Below are positions 1 through 10,754 of a stretch of DNA of 64,000 bases, in pieces. Both the position numbers and the translations under genes were made by a program. The stretch is from the NCBI GenBank assembly GCA_019671005.1, contig CM033714.1:59133741-59197740 (forward strand). Reading direction: 5' to 3'. Numbering within the stretch: position 1 is the first letter of the stretch; every line of letters begins with the position of its first letter. The DNA comes from Hibiscus mutabilis. Lineage: Eukaryota > Streptophyta > Magnoliopsida > Malvales > Malvaceae. The notes under the pieces are model-generated. The model saw nothing but the letters and a program-made list of their open reading frames with translations, did not search any database and was not told the origin of the DNA.

Positions 1-48
1 CCAGTTTCTGTTGTGGTTCTTTGGGCAAGTAGTCGGTGATGAATTTCC

Positions 49-905
49 TTAGCATAGTAGTTGTGAGTCTTGTTGTGAAAAATAAAACAAAGAAAACCTG
101 AAAACTAAAGATAATGAAAAAATAAAATATATCCTAAAAAATAACCAAAAAATAATAGAACAAAATAGTTCAAAAAATAAAAATAAATGTATCAGTAGTT
201 GTCGTGGCGTCGAGGGTTGCCGAGGCATGCACATCCATGGGTGCCGAGGCGTCAGGGGTTGCCGAGGCGTGCGCGTCCATGGTTGCCGAGGCGTGCGTAT
301 CGGGAGTTTCTGCGGTGTTGAAGGTTACCGTTTTCGATACTTCTTATAGTCCATCCGCACCCTCCATCGGGTGATAATATTGCCCAAAAAGAGTTTGGCC
401 AATGTGCTTGCCACTACTCCCTTTGCGTTACCATGGTGGAGGTGTCTTTCTTCTTTGTTCGCTTGTAGTCCATGTATACTCTCCACCTTGCTACTATTCC
501 CTGAAGGCACAAATATATTAATAGGAAAAATTATATCCATTCTCAACCATTCAATTACCTCATTCTTGTCGACTTCTATCATGGTTGGATGTAGCCTTTG
601 TTGTCGTGGCAATTCTTTGCTCAAGCCAATTTCCGTGGCAATCGATTTGCCAAAATTTGCTGTAAGTCAAGGGAAGAATCAATTTTCTGAAGAGCTTTAT
701 GAATCCAAACACCGTTTTCTTTTGGCCTCTCAAACATCTCCATCAGTAGAGATTTCGATGGCTTTAAATCTACCAACATCGGTTCCTCAAGACATACCTG
801 CAATGGACGAGGTGAGTTTTTAAAGAATTCAAAAGGTTCAACCATTACCTGCTCATATTCCATTGGCAAAGTATTATCATCTCGTTGATCTTGCATGTGG
901 TCGTG
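49..905 (-). pseudogene. Downstream part of the family N frame, copy A, broken
   Basis: Continues the gag-like frame of 906-1757 after the stop. Residues 621-896 stay in the same frame (beginning MQDQRDDNTLPM), then the frame shifts near 624. The last part (49-234) encodes PRQ-rich repeats followed by a Phe/Leu-rich hydrophobic tail. The copy at 47501-48334 shows the same segment as one 277-aa frame, so the breaks here are secondary or are sequence errors. No known enzyme domain is visible. Confidence 0.6.
186..310 (-). repeat. GC-rich minisatellite coding PRQ-rich repeats
   Basis: About four imperfect units of 24-27 bp, each built on GTTGCCGAGGCGTGCG followed by a CCATGG-containing spacer. 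On the minus strand they read as repeated TPRQP-like peptides. The same block recurs near 4655-4770, 9110-9225 and 47615-47725. It contrasts sharply with the AT-rich DNA just to its left. Confidence 0.7.
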
Positions 906-1757
906 TTATTGCCGTGGCAATTGTAGATGAGAGCAATCTACAGATTCCTGCTTCAACATCAACGTTGTAACCTTCTGGGCATCAGGTTCCTCAGAATTTG
1001 CTGTAGTATTATTGTTCTCAGCTTCACTGAGTGTTGTCGCGACATTGCTCTGTTCAGGCTCCTCAATCATTGCCGAGGCAATTTGTTGTTCATGCTCATC
1101 ATGTGTTGGGCAGTCTCTCTCATTGGCATCCTCTTGACTTTGAGGTTCTAGTTGTTCCTCACACATCGGAGAGATTTCTTGCCTTGGGATGCCAGTATCC
1201 CTAGGAATGAATTGTTGGTGCATGTTATCCATGACATATGTGGATCTCCCCAATTGATCTTCTGAATCCCCTAAGGTTGCATCCCACTGAGCTATCCTCG
1301 TATCCATAGATTTTGATAGTTCTCGAATCTCTTCAATTGATCCGTCAAGTCTAGCCAAGGAAGCTAGTAACGTTTCCTCCAAGGAATTGGAATGCTCTTC
1401 AAAAGGACTACATTGCCATGGCATATCTGTTGCTGCAGCAAAATTGTTATGGTAAAAAAAAAATTGAGCTTTTTGACCATACCATGAAGAATTTTGCTGC
1501 TGGTTCCCTCTATGGTCCTCCATGTAGTTATATGCACCGAAAATGTGAGGGCAATTTTCAAACTCATGATGTTCTCCACACATAGCACAAGATTTTTCCA
1601 CAGTATAAGTTCTTTGGGCTTTTCTCGGTTGGTATAGGTAATCATCAAAGGGTGCAAGAAACTCTTGATTGGATTGATTCATATCTTCCAACATCATCTC
1701 TCGAATAGATTGGCTTTTATTTCCCAACATGTTGATGTCCCTTAACTTGTAGCGCAC
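906..1757 (-). CDS. Gag-like protein of family N, 283 aa
   Basis: The frame opens with MRYKLRDINM close behind the leader and carries one cysteine cluster, CAMCGEHHEFENC. It resembles a retroviral zinc knuckle, but the histidine lies one position early: the spacing is CX2CX3HX4C, not the canonical CX2CX4HX4C. Downstream the protein is rich in Glu, Gln and Asn, with a helical stretch (LARLDGSIEEIRELSKSMDTRI) that may form a short coiled coil. The layout recalls the C-terminal part of Athila-type Gag (knuckle, then an Asn/Gln-rich tail), and the knuckle of the Athila-like element at 34570 is similar. The stop at 906 is TAA; the copy at 48310 reads through at this codon in the same frame. Likely role, by inference: RNA binding or packaging. 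It is the longest copy of this segment in the window. Confidence 0.65.
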   Translation of the reverse strand: MRYKLRDINMLGNKSQSIREMMLEDMNQSNQEFLAPFDDYLYQPRKAQRTYTVEKSCAMCGEHHEFENCPHIFGAYNYMEDHRGNQQQNSSWYGQKAQFFFYHNNFAAATDMPWQCSPFEEHSNSLEETLLASLARLDGSIEEIRELSKSMDTRIAQWDATLGDSEDQLGRSTYVMDNMHQQFIPRDTGIPRQEISPMCEEQLEPQSQEDANERDCPTHDEHEQQIASAMIEEPEQSNVATTLSEAENNNTTANSEEPDAQKVTTLMLKQESVDCSHLQLPRQ

Positions 1758-1852
1758 CTAATTTTTTTTTTTGATAAAACAAACAAAAAGAAAAGTTAGT
1801 AAAACTAAGAGAAAAAAATGCAATAACAAAAACAACTAACACCAATTGCCAA

Positions 1853-1871
1853 TCCCGCAACAACGGCGCCA
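1853..1871 (-). promoter_or_regulatory. Primer binding site, copy A (altered)
   Basis: Read on the minus strand this is close to TGGCGCCGTTGCCGGGGA, the complement of the plant tRNA-Asp 3' end. The far half is disturbed here compared with copies at 6308 and 49293. It lies a few bases inside the LTR edge at 1879. Confidence 0.65.
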
Positions 1872-2838
1872 AAAAACTTGTTGCGTGTGATAAGTGCTAC
1901 GCAATTGTGCAAGTATACACGTCGCAAGTAATAAAGTGATATGAGTATCGAGTATCGTCTCCACGAGGATTGGTTTGGGCCACTTTGCTTAAGTTATTTG
2001 ACTTTGTGAAAAGTAAAAACACAATTAAAGGATTAAAGGAGTTTAACTAATAACTAAACTAGAAAGCAATAAAGTAAAAGAAAAGATGAGATCGATTGAG
2101 AGAGATAGGCTAGGTTATCGTGAGTTGAGGTGTGATAGCCGATTGGATTGTCTTGGTAAAGAGTGCACGGGCAACTCGGTTGCCGTGGCGACTTACACAA
2201 CGGGGTTGCCTTGGCAACTAATTGATGGTTGCACGGGCGACTAGTTGGGCAACTACTTGGGCGATCGGGCAGCAACTTCAAGGTTCGGCGGAGCGTTCTT
2301 CAATGGTTTCTTCTTATCCCTAAGTCGAAACTCTAGCTACTTGTGCATGCCTTGATAATACATCCCTGCGTGAATCAAGGGTGAACAACAACCAATCTTG
2401 CACTCCTCTTAGCCGTTGAAATCCTTAACTTATTCCTAAGCCGGATTAATCTTCACCATCATTGGATTGAATAAAGATCATATTCATTCGTTTCTTGAAT
2501 CTAACTCTCCCGATATTAGATAAATGGATGAAATCACGAGATCCTCTCCCAATTCACTCGCAAACAATAATAAGAATCAAGAATGAATAAACCTTGAAAT
2601 AGAAAAGTGCAAACTCTTATTACCTAAACAAAAACCAATAGTTTCTCACAACCACAAAACACAATAACCCCAACCGATCAAGTTAGTTCATGGTTGGGTT
2701 CAAAAGATATACAAAGAATAATCCCCAAACCATGAATCTAATAGAAGCAAAGAAGAAGAAGAAGTTGAAATTTCCCCTAATGCTCTCTATCGAAATTTCT
2801 CTATTTTTCTCCCCTTTGGATTGTCGAAATCTCCTTGC

Positions 2839-2846
2839 TATTTATA
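2839..2846 (-). promoter_or_regulatory. TATA box of family N LTR1
   Basis: TATAAATA on the minus strand within CCTATAAATAGC. It is kept at the same place in the other LTRs (for example 45784-45791 and 50324 onward), as expected for an LTR promoter. Confidence 0.6.
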
Positions 2847-3087
2847 GGGCTAGGCCAAAGTCCTTCTTTGAGGAGGAGTTTGAGTTGGAATTAAATTATC
2901 TTTAAAGAATATAATTCTTTATTATAATTTTATTCCTATTAGAACTTCTCATATCTTCTTGGAATTTAATTCTTCTTTAATCTCTGCATGGCAATCAAAT
3001 TCCTTTGGGCTTGGGCCTTGCTCCATGTCATCTTGGGCTTGTAAAGTCATAAATTTCGACATCCATATTGCATTTTGTCTTTGTCGA

Positions 3088-3200
3088 CAAATGCCATGGC
3101 AACTGGCTCGGCGTCTCCTTCATGCATTGCCACGGCAACTAGCTCGGCATATCCTTCATGCATTGCCACGGCAACTAGCTCGGCATTGCTTTGGCAAGTG
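3088..3200. repeat. Palindrome cluster TTGCCNNGGCAA in LTR1
   Basis: Four near-regular copies of a self-complementary core, three of them spaced by about 34-36 bp and each followed by a variant of CTNGCTCGGC. The cluster recurs in every LTR of the family (7545-7650, 12005-12110, 46035-46140, 50575-50680, 63465-63560). Confidence 0.8.
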
Positions 3201-3402
3201 ATCCTGCACATACACACACAAAAAAACACACCAAAGCAGCATCTTTTTCCACAAAAATCACCAAGTTATGTAATCAAGCTCAACGGTGGAAAGAAACATG
3301 AATTAATGCATGAATGACTAATTATGCAACTATTATGAGCTTAAGTCTAACAATAATACGAGTAAAAAGGGTAATAAAAATAGTACTTTTGAACACTTAT
3401 CA

Positions 3403-3441
3403 CGCCCCAAACTCGAACTATTGCTTGTCCTCAAGCAATGC
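3403..3441 (-). promoter_or_regulatory. Hairpin plus polypurine tract at 3' LTR junction
   Basis: On the minus strand: stem TTGCTTG / CAAGCAA with an AGGA loop, then TCGAGTTTGGGGCG directly abutting the LTR start TGATAAGTG. It occupies the position of the plus-strand primer. A related module lies about 785 bp further in. Confidence 0.65.
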
Positions 3442-3690
3442 AAACTAACAATTACCGCCAAGACTTTAATCATCAAAGACATGCTTCAAACTTGAATTCA
3501 AACCTCGGAACCGTGGCACAAAGTATGATCACCTTTTAATTTTTCGGATAACACAAAAGTTACCCGGAACAAAACTATAATGCTCATGACAATGTGTGTG
3601 CGTAGTTGTGTACAAGTTGATTTTCAAGATTCTATGTGAACAATAGGCTTTTATCAATTTAATTATCGGGGCATTTGTTTTTTATTTTTA

Positions 3691-3872
3691 CTAGAGCCAA
3701 TTTCGGGCACCTCTAGCAAAGTAAGCTATTTCTCATTTTATTTTAGTCGACTAGAGCCAATTTCGGGCACCTCTAGCGATTCTTTAATGTGCATTAACTA
3801 CTAGAGCCAGTTTCGGGCACCTCTAGCAAGAAAGAGCAATTACTACTAGAGCCAGTTTTGGGCACCTCTAGC
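3691..3872. repeat. Four-fold palindromic cassette CTAGAG...CTCTAG
   Basis: Four 27-bp copies at 3691, 3751, 3801 and 3846, each with CTAGAG at one end and CTCTAG at the other around a CC(A/G)(A/G)TTT(C/T)GGGCAC core. They are separated by unrelated AT-rich spacers of 33, 23 and 18 bp. The stems can pair, giving four short hairpins. The same cassette is in copies C (8143-8325) and D (46636-46817). Confidence 0.9.
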
Positions 3873-4186
3873 AAGAAATTAACTTTTAATTTTCAATTTT
3901 AAATTTACCCTAATTTTAAGCAACCTAAGTTCACTAAGTTTCTTTCAATTAACAAGCCACAACCGTGTAAAAAAATTCATCATCATAGTAAAATTCTAAG
4001 TTCTTTTCATGTAATCCTAAAATTAAAGGTTCTTTCAATTAAGTGCAGTGGCAAAAATTCATCATTGGATATTCAACAAGTCTTAAGCAATTAAATCAAA
4101 TTAAAGGCATGGCAAGTAACATATGCAACCTATATGTGATTGCTAAAGATGAATGTAGCTAAACATGAAACTATCTAGAAACCAAC

Positions 4187-4226
4187 ACCCCCCCCCAAAC
4201 TCGAGAGAAGCATTGTCCTCAATGCA
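4187..4226 (-). promoter_or_regulatory. Internal hairpin/polypurine module
   Basis: On the minus strand: GCATTG-AGGA-CAATGC hairpin, then TCTCTCGAGTTTGGGGGGGGG. It repeats the architecture of the module at the LTR junction and could act as a second (central) plus-strand priming site. That role is inference. Confidence 0.55.
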
Positions 4227-4510
4227 CGTAAAAGTGGAACAAAATTTAAAAGAAACTAAATGAAATGAGTTAGTCGAAGAGGTCGTCACCTCGAGTGATA
4301 AGTTTCTTTCGTGTCGTTTGCTTGATTCATTTTTCAGTCGGTGGTTGAATGCTGGTGCCGCGTGAATAGCATTGCTTTGATTTGATCCATGTTTACCGAT
4401 GCAGGTTCACTTGCATGTGCATGAGTAGTTGCCGAAGCCATTGTTGTTGCTCGGGCATCACGGTTTTCATTGTGGTTCTTTGTGGCAAGTAGTAGTCGCA
4501 GTGAATTTCC

Positions 4511-6214
4511 TTAGCATAGTAGTTGTGAGTCTTGTTGTGAAAAATAAAACAAAGAAAACCTGAAAACTAAAGATAATGAAAAAATAAAATATATCCTAAA
4601 AAATAACCAAAAAATAATAGAACAAAATAGTTCAAAAAATAAAAATAAATGTATCAGTAGTTGTCGTGGCGTCGAGGGTTGCCGAGGCATGCACATCCAT
4701 GGGTGCCGAGGCGTCAGGGGTTGCCGAGGCGTGCGCGTCCATGGTTGCCGAGGCGTGCGTATCAGGAGTTTCTGCGGTGTTGAAGGTTACCGTTTTCGAT
4801 ACTTCTTATAGTCCATCCGCACCCTCCATCGGGTGATAATATTGCCCAAAAAGAGTTTGGCCAATGTGCTTGCCACTACTCCCTTTTGCGTTACCATGGT
4901 GGAGGTGTCTTTCTTCTTTGTTCGCTTGTAGTCCATGTATACTCTCCACCTTGCTACTATTCCTGAAGGCACAAATATATTAATAGGAAAAATTATATCC
5001 ATTCTCAACCATTCAATTACCTCATTCTTGTCGACTTCTATCATGGTTGGATGTAGCCTTTGTTGTCGTGGCAATTGCTGCTCAAGCCAATTTCCGTGGC
5101 AATCAGTTGCCAAAATTTGCTGTAAGTCAAGGGAAGAATCAATTTTCTGAAGAGCTTTATGAATCCAAACACCGTTTTCTTTTGGCCTCTCAAACATCTC
5201 CATCAGTAGAGATTTCGATGGCTTTAAATCTACCAACATCGGTTCCTCAAGACATACCTGCAATGGACGAGGTGAGTTTTTAAAGAATTCAAAAGGTTCA
5301 ACCATTACCTGCTCATATTCCATTGGCAAAGTATTATCATCTCGTTGATCTTGCATGTGGTCGTGTTATTGCCGTGGCAATTGTAGATGAGAGCAATCTC
5401 TGATTCTCGCTTCAACATCAACGTTGTAACCTTCTCGGGCATCGGGTTCCTCGAATTTGCTGTAGTATTATTGTTCTCGGCTTCACCGAGTGTTGTCGCG
5501 ACATTGCTCGTTCAGGCTCCTCAATCATTGCCGAGGCAATTTGTTGTTCATGCTCATCATGTGTTGGGCAGTCTCTCTCATTGGCATCCTCTTGACTTTG
5601 AGGTTCTAGTTGTTCCTCACACATCGGAGAGATTTCTTGCCTTGGGATGCCGGTATCCCTAGGAATGAATTGTTGGTGCATGTTATCCATGACATATGTG
5701 GATCTCCCAATTGATCTTCTCAATCCCCTAAGGTTGCATCCCACTGAGCTATCCTCGTATCCATAGATTTTGATAGTTCTCGAATCTCTTCAATTGATCC
5801 GTCAAGTCTAGCCAAGGAAGCTAGTAACGTTTCCTCCAAGGAATTGGAATGCTCTTCAAAAGGACTACATTGCCATGGCATATCATTTGTTGCACAAAAT
5901 TGTTATGGTAAAAAAAAATTTGAGCTTTTTTGACCATACCATGAAGAATTTTGCTGCTGGTTCCCTCTATGGTCCTCCATGTAGTTATATGCACCGAAAA
6001 TGTGAGGGCAATTTTCAAACTCATGATGTTCTCCACACATAGCACAAGATTTTTCCACAGTATAAGTTCTTTGGGCTTTTCTCGGTTGGTATAGGTAATC
6101 ATCAAAGGGTGCAAGAAACTCTTGATTGGATTGATTCATATCTTCCAACATCATCTCTCGAATAGATTGGCTTTTATTTCCCAACATGTTGATGTCCCTT
6201 AACTTGTAGCGCAC
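4511..6214 (-). pseudogene. Gag-like frame of family N, copy B, broken
   Basis: The N-terminal part (5903-6214, 103 aa) keeps the MRYKLRDINM start and the CAMCGEHH cysteine cluster, then shifts frame in a run of A/T near 5905. A middle piece is visible at 5418-5744. The downstream half is one frame of 189 aa at 4787-5356 and shows an internal duplication: ARWRVYMDYK and TRWRVRMDYK about 40 residues apart. The C-terminal PRQ-rich and hydrophobic part is at 4511-4696. Several breaks lie at CAG/CTG sites that differ between copies and may be sequence errors. Confidence 0.65.
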
Positions 6215-6307
6215 CTATTTTTTTTTTTGATAAAACAAACAAAAAGAAAAGTTAGTAAAACTAAGAGAAAAAATGCAATAACAAAAACAACTAACACCAA
6301 TTGCCAA

Positions 6308-6325
6308 TCCCCGGCAACGGCGCCA
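6308..6325 (-). promoter_or_regulatory. Primer binding site, copy B (tRNA-Asp)
   Basis: Minus strand TGGCGCCGTTGCCGGGGA, an 18-nt complement of the plant tRNA-Asp 3' end including CCA. It lies 6 bp from the LTR edge. This is the intact form of the site. Confidence 0.85.
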
Positions 6326-6331
6326 AAAACT

Positions 6332-7853
6332 TGTTGCGTGTGATAAGTGCTACGCAATTGTGCAAGTATACACGTCGCAAGTAATAAAGTGATATGAGTA
6401 TCGAGTATCGTCTCCACTGAGGATTGGTTTGGGCCACTTTGCTTAAGTTTTTGCCTTTGTGAAAAGTAAAAACACAATTAAAGGATTAAAGGAGTTTAAC
6501 TAATAACTAAACTAGAAAGCAATAAAGTAAAAGAAAAGATGAGATCGATTGAGAGAGATAGGCTAGGTTATCGTGAGTTGAGGTGTGATAGCCGATTGGA
6601 TTGTCTTGGTAAAGAGTGCACGGGCAACTCGGTTGCCGTGGCGACTTGCACAACGGGGTTGCCTTGGCAACTAATTGATGGTTGCACAGGCGACTAGTTG
6701 GGCAACTACTTGGGCGATCGGGCAGCAACTTCAAGGTTCGGCGGAGGCGTTCTTCAATGGTTTCTTCTTATCCCTAAGTCGAAACTCTAGCTACTTGTGC
6801 ATGCCTTGATAATACATCCTGCGTGAATCAAGGGTGAACAACAACCAATCTTGCACTCCTCTTAGCCGTTGAAATCCTTAACTTATTCCTAAGCCGGATT
6901 AATCTTCACCATCATTGGATTGAATAAAGATCATATTCATTCGTTTCTTGAATCTAACTCTCCCGATATTAGATAAATGGATGAAATCACGAGATCCTCT
7001 CCCAATTCACTCGAAAACAATAATAAGAATCAAGAATGAATAAACCTTGAAATAGAAAAGTGCAAACTCTTATTACCTAAACAAAAACCAATAGTTTCTC
7101 ACAACCACAAAACACAATAACCCCAACCGATCAAGTTAGTTCATGGTTGGGTTCAAAAGATATACAAAGAATAATCCCCAAACCATGAATCTAATAGAAG
7201 CAAAGAAGAAGAAGAAGTTGAAATTTCCCCTAATGCTCTCTATCGAAATTTCTCTATTTTTCTCCCCTTTGGATTGTCGAAATCTCCTTGCTATTTATAG
7301 GGCTAGGCCAAAGTCCTTCTTTGAGGAGGAGTTTGAGTTGGAATTAAATTATCTTTAAAGAATATAATTCTTTATTATAATTTTATTCCTATTAGAACTT
7401 CTCATATCTTCTTGGAATTTAATTCTTCTTTAATCTCTGCATGGCAATCAAATTCCTTTGGGCTTGGGCCTTGCTCCATGTCATCTTGGGCTTGTAAAGT
7501 CATAAATTTCGACATCCATATTGCATTTTGTCTTTGTCGACAAATGCCATGGCAACTGGCTCGGCGTCTCCTTCATGCATTGCCCTGGCAACTAGCTCGG
7601 CATATCCTTCATGCATTGCCCTGGCAACTAGCTCGGCATTGCTTTGGCAAGTGATCCTGCACATACACACACAAAAACACACCAAAGCAGCATCTTTTTC
7701 CACAAAAATCACCAAGTTATGTAATCAAGCTCAACGGTGGAAAGAAACATGAATTAATGCATGAATGACTAATTATGCAACTATTATGAGCTTAAGTCTA
7801 ACAATAATACGAGTAAAAAGGGTAATAAAAATAGTACTTTTGAACACTTATCA
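6332..7853 (-). mobile_element. Family N LTR2, 1522 bp
   Basis: Same ends and internal landmarks as LTR1, and near-identical in sequence apart from small changes, many beside CAG/CTG or GGC motifs. It serves as the 3' LTR of the unit to its right and as the 5' LTR of the unit to its left. Confidence 0.9.
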
Positions 7854-8142
7854 CGCCCCCAAACTCGAACTATTGCTTGTCCTCAAGCAATGCAAACTAA
7901 CAATTACCTGCCAAGACTTTAATCATCAAAGACATGCTTCAAACTTGAATTCAAACCTCGGAACCGTGGCACAAAGTATGATCACCTTTTAATTTTTCGG
8001 ATAACACAAAAGTTACCCGGAACAAAACTATAATGCTCATGACAATGTGTGTGCGTAGTTGTGTACAAGTTGATTTTCAAGATTCTATGTGAACAATAGG
8101 CTTTTATCAATTTAATTATCGGGGCATTTGTTTTTTATTTTT

Positions 8143-8325
8143 ACTAGAGCCAATTTCGGGCACCTCTAGCAAAGTAAGCTATTTCTCATTTTATTTTAGT
8201 CGACTAGAGCCAATTTCGGGCACCTCTAGCGATTCTTTAATGTGCATTAACTACTAGAGCCAGTTTCGGGCACCTCTAGCAAGAAAGAGCAATTACTACT
8301 AGAGCCAGTTTTGGGCACCTCTAGC
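8143..8325. repeat. Four-fold palindromic cassette, copy C
   Basis: Same four CTAGAG...CTCTAG units and spacers as at 3691-3872. Confidence 0.9.
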
Positions 8326-8959
8326 AAGAAATTAACTTTTAATTTTCAATTTTAAATTTACCCTAATTTTAAGCAACCTAAGTTCACTAAGTTTCTTTCA
8401 ATTAACAAGCCACAACCGTGTAAAAAAATTCATCATCATAGTAAAATTCTAAGTTCTTTTCATGTAATCCTAAAATTAAAGGTTCTTTCAATTAAGTGCA
8501 GTGGCAAAAATTCATCATTGGATATTCAACAAGTCTTAAGCAATTAAATCAAATTAAAGGCATGGCAAGTAACATATGCAACCTATATGTGATTGCTAAA
8601 GATGAATGTAGCTAAACATGAAACTAACTAGAAACCAACACCCCCCCAAACTCGAGAGAAGCATTGTCCTCAATGCACGTAAAAGTGGAACAAAATTTAA
8701 AAGAAACTAAATGAAATGAGTTAGTCGAAGAGGTCGTCACCTCGAGTGATAAGTTTCTTTCGTGTCGTTTGCTTGATTCATTTTTCAGTCGGTGGTTGAA
8801 TGCTGGTGCCACGTGAATAGCATTGCTTTGATTTGATCCATGTTTACCGATGCAGGTTCACTTGCATGTGCATGAGTAGTTGCCGAAGCCATTGTTGTTG
8901 CCTGGGCATCACCAGTTTCTGTTGTGGTTGCTGTGGCAAGTAGTCTGCAGTGAATTTCC

Positions 8960-10661
8960 TTAGCATAGTAGTTGTGAGTCTTGTTGTGAAAAATAAAACA
9001 AAGAAAACCTGAAAACTAAAGATAATGAAAAAATAAAATATATCCTAAAAAATAACCAAAAAATAATAGAACAAAATAGTTCAAAAAATAAAAATAAATG
9101 TATCAGTAGTTGTCGTGGCGTCGAGGGTTGCCGAGGCATGCACATCCATGGGTGCCGAGGCGTCAGGGGTTGCCGAGGCGTGCGCGTCCATGGTTGCCGA
9201 GGCGTGCGTATCAGGAGTTTCTGCGGTGTTGAAGGTTACCGTTTTCGATACTTCTTATAGTCCATCCGCACCCTCCATCGGGTGATAATATTGCCCAAAA
9301 AGAGTTTGGCCAATGTGCTTGCCACTACTCCCTTTTGCGTTACCATGGTGGAGGTGTCTTTCTTCTTTGTTCGCTTGTAGTCCATGTATACTCTCCACCT
9401 TGCTACTATTCCCGAAGGCACAAATATATTAATAGGAAAAATTATATCCATTCTCAACCATTCAATTACCTCATTCTTGTCGAATTTCTATCATGGTTGG
9501 ATGTAGCCTTTGTTGTCGTGGCAATTGCTGCTCAAGCCAATTTCCGTGGCAATCGGTTGCCAAAATTTCTTTGTAAGTCAAGGGAAGAATCAATTTTCTC
9601 AAGAGCTTTATGAATCCAAACACCGTTTTCTTTTGGCCTCTCAAACATCTCCATCAGTAGAGATTTGATGGCTTTAAATCTACCAACATCGGTTCCTCAA
9701 GACATACCCGCAATGGACGAGGTGAGTTTTTAAAGAATTCAAAAGGTTCAACCATTACCTGCTCATATTCCATTGGCAAAGTATTATCATCTCGTTGATC
9801 TTGCATGTGGTCGTGTTATTGCCGTGGCAATTGTAGATGAGAGCAATCTGATTCTCGCTTCAACATCAACGTTGTAACCTTACGGGCATCGGGTTCCTCG
9901 TAATTTGCTGTAGTATTATTGTTCTCGCTTCACCGAGTGTTGTCGCGACATTGCTCGTTCGGGCTCCTCAATCATTGCCGAGGCAATTTGTTGTTCATGC
10001 TCATCATGTGTTGGGCAGTCTCTCTCATTGGCATCCTCTTGACTTTGAGGTTCTAGTTGTTCCTCACACATCGGAGAGATTTCTTGCCTTGGGATGCCAG
10101 TATCCCTAGGAATGAATTGTTGGTGCATGTTATCCATGACATATGTGGATCTCCCAATTGATCTTCTCAATCCCCTAAGGTTGCATCCCACTGAGCTATC
10201 CTCGTATCCATAGATTTTGATAGTTCTCGAATCTCTTCAATTGATCCGTCAAGTCTAGCCAAGGAAGCTAGTAACGTTTCCTCCAAGGAATTGGAATGCT
10301 CTTCAAAAGGACTACATTGCCATGGCATATCTGTTGCTGCAGCAAAATTGTTATGGTAAAAAAAAAATTGAGCTTTTTGACCATACCATGAAGAATTTTG
10401 CTGCTGGTTCCCTCTATGGTCCTCCATGTAGTTATATGCACCGAAAATGTGAGGGCAATTTTCAAACTCATGATGTTCTCCACACATAGCACAAGATTTT
10501 TCCACAGTATAAATTCTTTGGGCTTTTCTCGGTTGGTATAGGTAATCATCAAAGGGTGCAAGAAACTCTTGATTGGATTGATTCATATCTTCCAACATCA
10601 TCTCTCGAATAGATTGGTTTTTATTTCCCAACATGTTGATGTCCCTTAACTTGTAGCGCAC
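8960..10661 (-). pseudogene. Gag-like frame of family N, copy C, broken
   Basis: The N-terminal 164 aa (10167-10661) are uninterrupted and include the knuckle CAMCGEHHEFENC and the helical IEEIRELSKSMDTRI stretch. The frame then breaks near 10165. Further pieces are at 9916-10191 and 9236-9457, with the PRQ/hydrophobic tail at 8960-9145. As in copy B, breaks coincide with sites that differ between copies by small indels. Confidence 0.65.
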
Positions 10662-10754
10662 CTATTTTTTTTTTGATAAAACAAACAAAAAGAAAAGTTA
10701 GTAAAACTAAGAGAAAAAAATGCAATAACAAAAACAACTAACACCAATTGCCAA

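Larger units (their letters stand above)
1..1878 (-). mobile_element. Family N internal region A (3' part outside the window)
   Basis: Internal region of the leftmost visible unit, read right to left from the primer site at about 1853-1871. It holds the longest uninterrupted gag-like frame of the family (906-1757) and then a decayed downstream part. The segment containing the four-fold CTAGAG palindromes and the 3' polypurine tract would lie to the left of the window. Confidence 0.85.
1879..3402 (-). mobile_element. Family N LTR1, 1524 bp
   Basis: Begins TGTTGCGTGTGATAAGTG and ends GAACACTTATCA on the plus strand, so both strands have TG...CA ends. A TATAAATA box on the minus strand lies at 2839-2846. 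The left third carries repeated GTTGCC/GGCAAC palindromes (2160-2280) and the right part another cluster (3088-3200). The end near 1900-1970 resembles the U5 end of the Athila-like LTR at 33350-33420 (same 'CAATCCCTGTGGA.ACGATACT' logic), which ties family N to the Athila lineage. Short plus-strand frames inside (2690-2905, 2959-3201) follow the repeats and are not called as genes. Confidence 0.9.
3403..6331 (-). mobile_element. Family N internal region B, 2929 bp
   Basis: Complete internal region between LTR1 and LTR2. On the minus strand it runs: primer site (6308-6325), T-rich leader, gag-like frame (from 6214 down), downstream frame (5356-4787), PRQ minisatellite, hydrophobic T-rich stretch, an internal hairpin/polypurine module (4187-4226), a four-fold palindromic cassette (3691-3872), and a terminal hairpin/polypurine module (3403-3441). 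No pol domains are visible. Confidence 0.85.

Noticed and set aside
2690..3317. Plus-strand frames in the LTRs (71-aa and 80-aa) conserved in every LTR copy
   Set aside because: They are conserved because the LTRs are near-identical. They run against the element's orientation and their sequence is the translation of the palindrome cluster and the promoter region; no domain is visible.
3691..3872. CRISPR-like repeat-spacer pattern
   Set aside because: Only four units, unequal spacers, plant retrotransposon context, no cas genes; the same spacers recur in each copy of the element.
6308..6325. tRNA-Asp gene
   Set aside because: Only the 18-nt 3' end complement is present beside an LTR; there is no cloverleaf. 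It is a primer binding site.
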